Position numbers and translations under genes: made by a program. Under the pieces are notes generated by a model. The model did not search any database and had not been told where the DNA came from. It saw only the letters and a list, made by a program, of their open reading frames with translations. DNA of 18,282 bases from Pseudomonadota bacterium (GTDB taxonomy: Bacteria > Pseudomonadota > Gammaproteobacteria > Pseudomonadales > UBA5518): contig JAKJFB010000022.1 in assembly GCA_022705125.1 (NCBI GenBank), positions 1 through 18,282 on the forward strand. The letters run 5' to 3'. Of this stretch, positions 16,126 to 18,282 are shown one piece after another (position 1 is the stretch's first letter; every line of letters begins with the position of its first letter).

Positions 16126-16141
16126 CACCGGCGATCCGGTG
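16126..16141. terminator. Hairpin after the photolyase gene, possible terminator
   Basis: CACCGG and CCGGTG pair around CGAT, 15 bases after the photolyase stop, in the 159-base gap between two converging genes. No T-run follows on either strand, so it is at best a weak terminator. The rest of the gap holds a second hairpin and nothing else I can name. Confidence 0.3.
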
Positions 16142-16237
16142 CCGATCCCGCTGCGCTGCGCACGGCACTCGCCGCCGGCGGCGTCGCCAGCCTGCTGGGC
16201 GTCCTGTGGCGAAGAGGGCCGCGCGGTCCGGGTTGGC

Positions 16238-16253
16238 GGTGTGGCGTCACACC
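16238..16253. terminator. Hairpin after the RND transporter gene, possible terminator
   Basis: GGTGTG and CACACC pair around GCGT, 16 bases beyond the stop of the leftward transporter gene. Together with the hairpin at 16126-16141, each converging gene has one perfect 6-bp stem just past its stop codon. No T-run is present, so this is only a candidate 3'-end structure. Confidence 0.3.
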
Positions 16254-16269
16254 CGGCGCACCACGCGAT

Positions 16270-18282
16270 CTAGCGCGCGTCGCGCTGCGTGCGCAACAGG
16301 AAATGCGACAGCGCGGGGATCAGCAGCAGCGCGCCGACCATGTTCCAGACGAACATGAACGCGAGCAGGATGCCCATGTCGGCCTGGAACTTGATCGGGG
16401 ACCACGCCCAGGTGATCACGCTCGCGCCCATCGTGATGCCTATCAGGCAGACCACCCGCCCGGTGAAATTGAGCGCATCGCGGTAGGCATCGCCCAGCGA
16501 ACGGCCGCTGCGCTGCGCGGCGAGCTGCACCGTGACGAGGTAGAGCGCGTAGTCGACGCCGCAGCCCACGCCGAGCGCCGTCACCGGCAACGAAGACACC
16601 TTGATACCGATGCCCAGCACCACCATCAGGGCCTCGCAGAGGAACGAGGTGATGGCGAGCGGGACCAGCGCGACGATCACGGCGCGCCAGTTGCGGAACG
16701 TGATGTAGCACAGCACGATCACCGACGCGTAGACCAGCGCGAGCATGCGGTAGTTGGCCACGGCGACCACCTCGTTGGTGGCCGCGTCTATTCCTGACGA
16801 ACCGGCCGCGAGGAGGAACTGGCGCTGCTCGGAGCCGCGCTCGTCGGCGAAATCCTGCGCCACCCTTGCGACCCGTGCGAGCGTCTCCGCCTTGTGGTCT
16901 CTGAGGTATGCGACGACGGGGGCAACGGAGGCGTCGCCGCTCAGCAGCTCGGGCGCGTTCGTGGTGGCCGTGTTCACCGTCAGGCTCGCGACCTGCCTGC
17001 TGCGCGGGATGTCCATCCACTTGGGATTGCCTTCGTTGGTGCCCATGGTGATCAGCGGCACGCTGCTGCCCAGAGACTCCACCGCGATCACTTCCGGCAG
17101 CTGCTGCAGGGTCCAGGCGAGGCGGTCCTGCTCGACCAGCGTTTCATAGTCGCGGATCCCCTCGGGCCCGGTCACGGTCATCACCGCGAACTGGTCACCC
17201 GAGATGCGGTAGTGCGCATTGATGTAGGCAACGTCCTGGTTGTAGCGCGAGTCGGGACGAAGTTCCGGGGCGCCGGCATCGAGGTCGCCGATCTGCAGAT
17301 ACGCATGGCTTATCGCGAAGGAGCCGATCCCGAGCGCAATGCTCGCAACGACGAGCGGTATGGCGTAGCGACGCTCGGAGCATCGGCCGATCATCGCCCA
17401 GACCCTGCCGAGCAGCCCGTTTTCACCGGTGGCCGACCCCGTCTCGAGGCTGCGCCTGGCGGCCTTCTCGCCGACGCCGATGTAGGACAGTGCGACCGGG
17501 ATCAGGATCAGCTTGGTGAAGATCAGGATCAGCACGCCCATGGTCGTCGTGATCGCCAGGTCACGAATGGCCGGGATATCGATCAGCAGCATCACGGCGA
17601 AGGCGAAGGCATTCGTTAGCAGCGCGGTGAGACCCGCCACGAACAGCCGCCGGAAGGTGTAGCGGGCAGCCACATAGCGGTGCGTGCCGCGCCCGACATC
17701 CTGCATGATGCCGTTCATCTTCTGGGCGCCATGCGACAGCCCGATCGCGAACACCAGGAAGGGCACGAGCACCGAATAGGGAGTGAGCACGTAACCGGTC
17801 AGCTGCAGCATTCCGAGCAGCCAGAGCACGCCCAGCACGGCTGCGCCCACGAGCAGCAACGTGCTGCGCGCATCGCGCGTGTAGACGTAGATGATCAGCG
17901 TCGCGATCAGGGCGGAGAACGCCATGAAGATCAGCACCGAGCGGATGCCGTCGATCATGTCGCCGACGAGCTTCGCGAATCCGATCACGTGGATGCGGTA
18001 CTTGTCGGTCTGGAGGCTGCGCACCTCATGCTCGAGAAAGTCCGACAGCGCGGCATAGTCGATCGGTTCGCCGGTCTCGGGGATACGCTCCTGCAGCGGG
18101 ACCACGATCATGCTCGACTTGTAGTCCGAGCCCACCAGCCTGCCGATCAATCCTGCGCGCAGGACGTTGACACGGAACTGGGTCACGGACTCCGGCGAGC
18201 CGTTGTAGTCGAAGGGCATGACCGGGCCGCCGCGATAGCCCTCCTCGGTGATCTCGGTCCAGCGTGTGGCCGGCGTCCAGAC
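16270..18282 (-). CDS. MMPL/RND family transporter, truncated by window edge
   Basis: The frame is open from the right edge to TAG at 16272-16270, giving 670 residues with the N-terminus missing. An internal ATG at 18219 is not the start: the 21 codons before it (WTPATRWTEITEEGYRGG) are continuous protein. Visible parts are the end of the first periplasmic domain, a bundle of membrane helices with FAIGLSHGAQ, a cytosolic linker, one more helix, a second periplasmic domain (about 330-480) and a final helix bundle with GVGCGVDYALYL. That Gly-Asp motif is a signature of MMPL/RND proton-driven exporters. Full-length relatives have about 12 helices and near 780 residues. Relatives of this subgroup often sit beside DUF1329 and DUF1302 genes; those could lie to the right, outside the window. 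Substrate is unknown, perhaps hydrophobic or lipid-like. It converges on the photolyase gene. Confidence 0.9.
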   Translation of the reverse strand, partial: VWTPATRWTEITEEGYRGGPVMPFDYNGSPESVTQFRVNVLRAGLIGRLVGSDYKSSMIVVPLQERIPETGEPIDYAALSDFLEHEVRSLQTDKYRIHVIGFAKLVGDMIDGIRSVLIFMAFSALIATLIIYVYTRDARSTLLLVGAAVLGVLWLLGMLQLTGYVLTPYSVLVPFLVFAIGLSHGAQKMNGIMQDVGRGTHRYVAARYTFRRLFVAGLTALLTNAFAFAVMLLIDIPAIRDLAITTTMGVLILIFTKLILIPVALSYIGVGEKAARRSLETGSATGENGLLGRVWAMIGRCSERRYAIPLVVASIALGIGSFAISHAYLQIGDLDAGAPELRPDSRYNQDVAYINAHYRISGDQFAVMTVTGPEGIRDYETLVEQDRLAWTLQQLPEVIAVESLGSSVPLITMGTNEGNPKWMDIPRSRQVASLTVNTATTNAPELLSGDASVAPVVAYLRDHKAETLARVARVAQDFADERGSEQRQFLLAAGSSGIDAATNEVVAVANYRMLALVYASVIVLCYITFRNWRAVIVALVPLAITSFLCEALMVVLGIGIKVSSLPVTALGVGCGVDYALYLVTVQLAAQRSGRSLGDAYRDALNFTGRVVCLIGITMGASVITWAWSPIKFQADMGILLAFMFVWNMVGALLLIPALSHFLLRTQRDAR

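Noticed and set aside
18217..18219. ATG at 18219 as the start of the RND transporter
   Set aside because: The frame continues upstream to the window edge with protein-like sequence, and the first membrane helix and most of the first periplasmic domain would be missing.
1..18282. Search for a defence island, CRISPR array, prophage, integron or insertion sequence
   Set aside because: No spaced direct repeats of CRISPR type, no transposase, integrase, nuclease-helicase or toxin-antitoxin pair could be recognised; the genes are ordinary metabolic, transport and repair genes.

Overview
The window is GC-rich bacterial chromosomal DNA with dense coding in GC-rich codons. The gene set is a bifunctional PutA, a Tat-exported isoquinoline-oxidoreductase-like pair, a cry-DASH photolyase, an MMPL/RND exporter and RAYT-type REP palindromes. 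It fits a free-living, aerobic proteobacterium, most likely a gammaproteobacterium of marine or soil type. I infer this from gene families and did not compute it. I see no tRNA, rRNA, CRISPR array, integrase, transposase or phage gene. No gene-free stretch exceeds 300 bases.

Left part (1-7117). A patatin-like phospholipase with a signal peptide runs leftwards off the window edge. It is divergent from a SulP anion transporter with a C-terminal STAS domain. A DUF1214 protein of unknown function follows on the plus strand. Then come two tightly coupled genes for a molybdenum hydroxylase: a small [2Fe-2S] subunit and a large Tat-exported molybdopterin subunit, which resemble IorA and IorB. The DUF1214 gene and this pair lie close enough to be one transcription unit.

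Middle part (7128-14197). Four genes are on the minus strand, in transcription order: a periplasmic Cys-type glutathione peroxidase, argS, putA and a TauE/SafE-type (TSUP) membrane transporter. The putA stop and the TSUP start share one base. PutA lacks the DNA-binding N-terminus of the autoregulatory form. The argS-putA gap holds three REP-like palindromes, and the argS stop codon lies in the GTAG head of the last one.

Right part (14198-18282). A small two-helix membrane protein gene is followed on the plus strand by a cry-DASH photolyase whose frame is broken by what looks like a 1-base loss inside a GC hairpin. Converging on it is an MMPL/RND-family transporter that runs off the right edge.

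No complete new defence or mobile system is visible. The items most worth a second look are the REP cluster fused to the argS end, the photolyase frameshift, the putA-TSUP coupling, and the DUF1214 plus exported molybdenum hydroxylase module.
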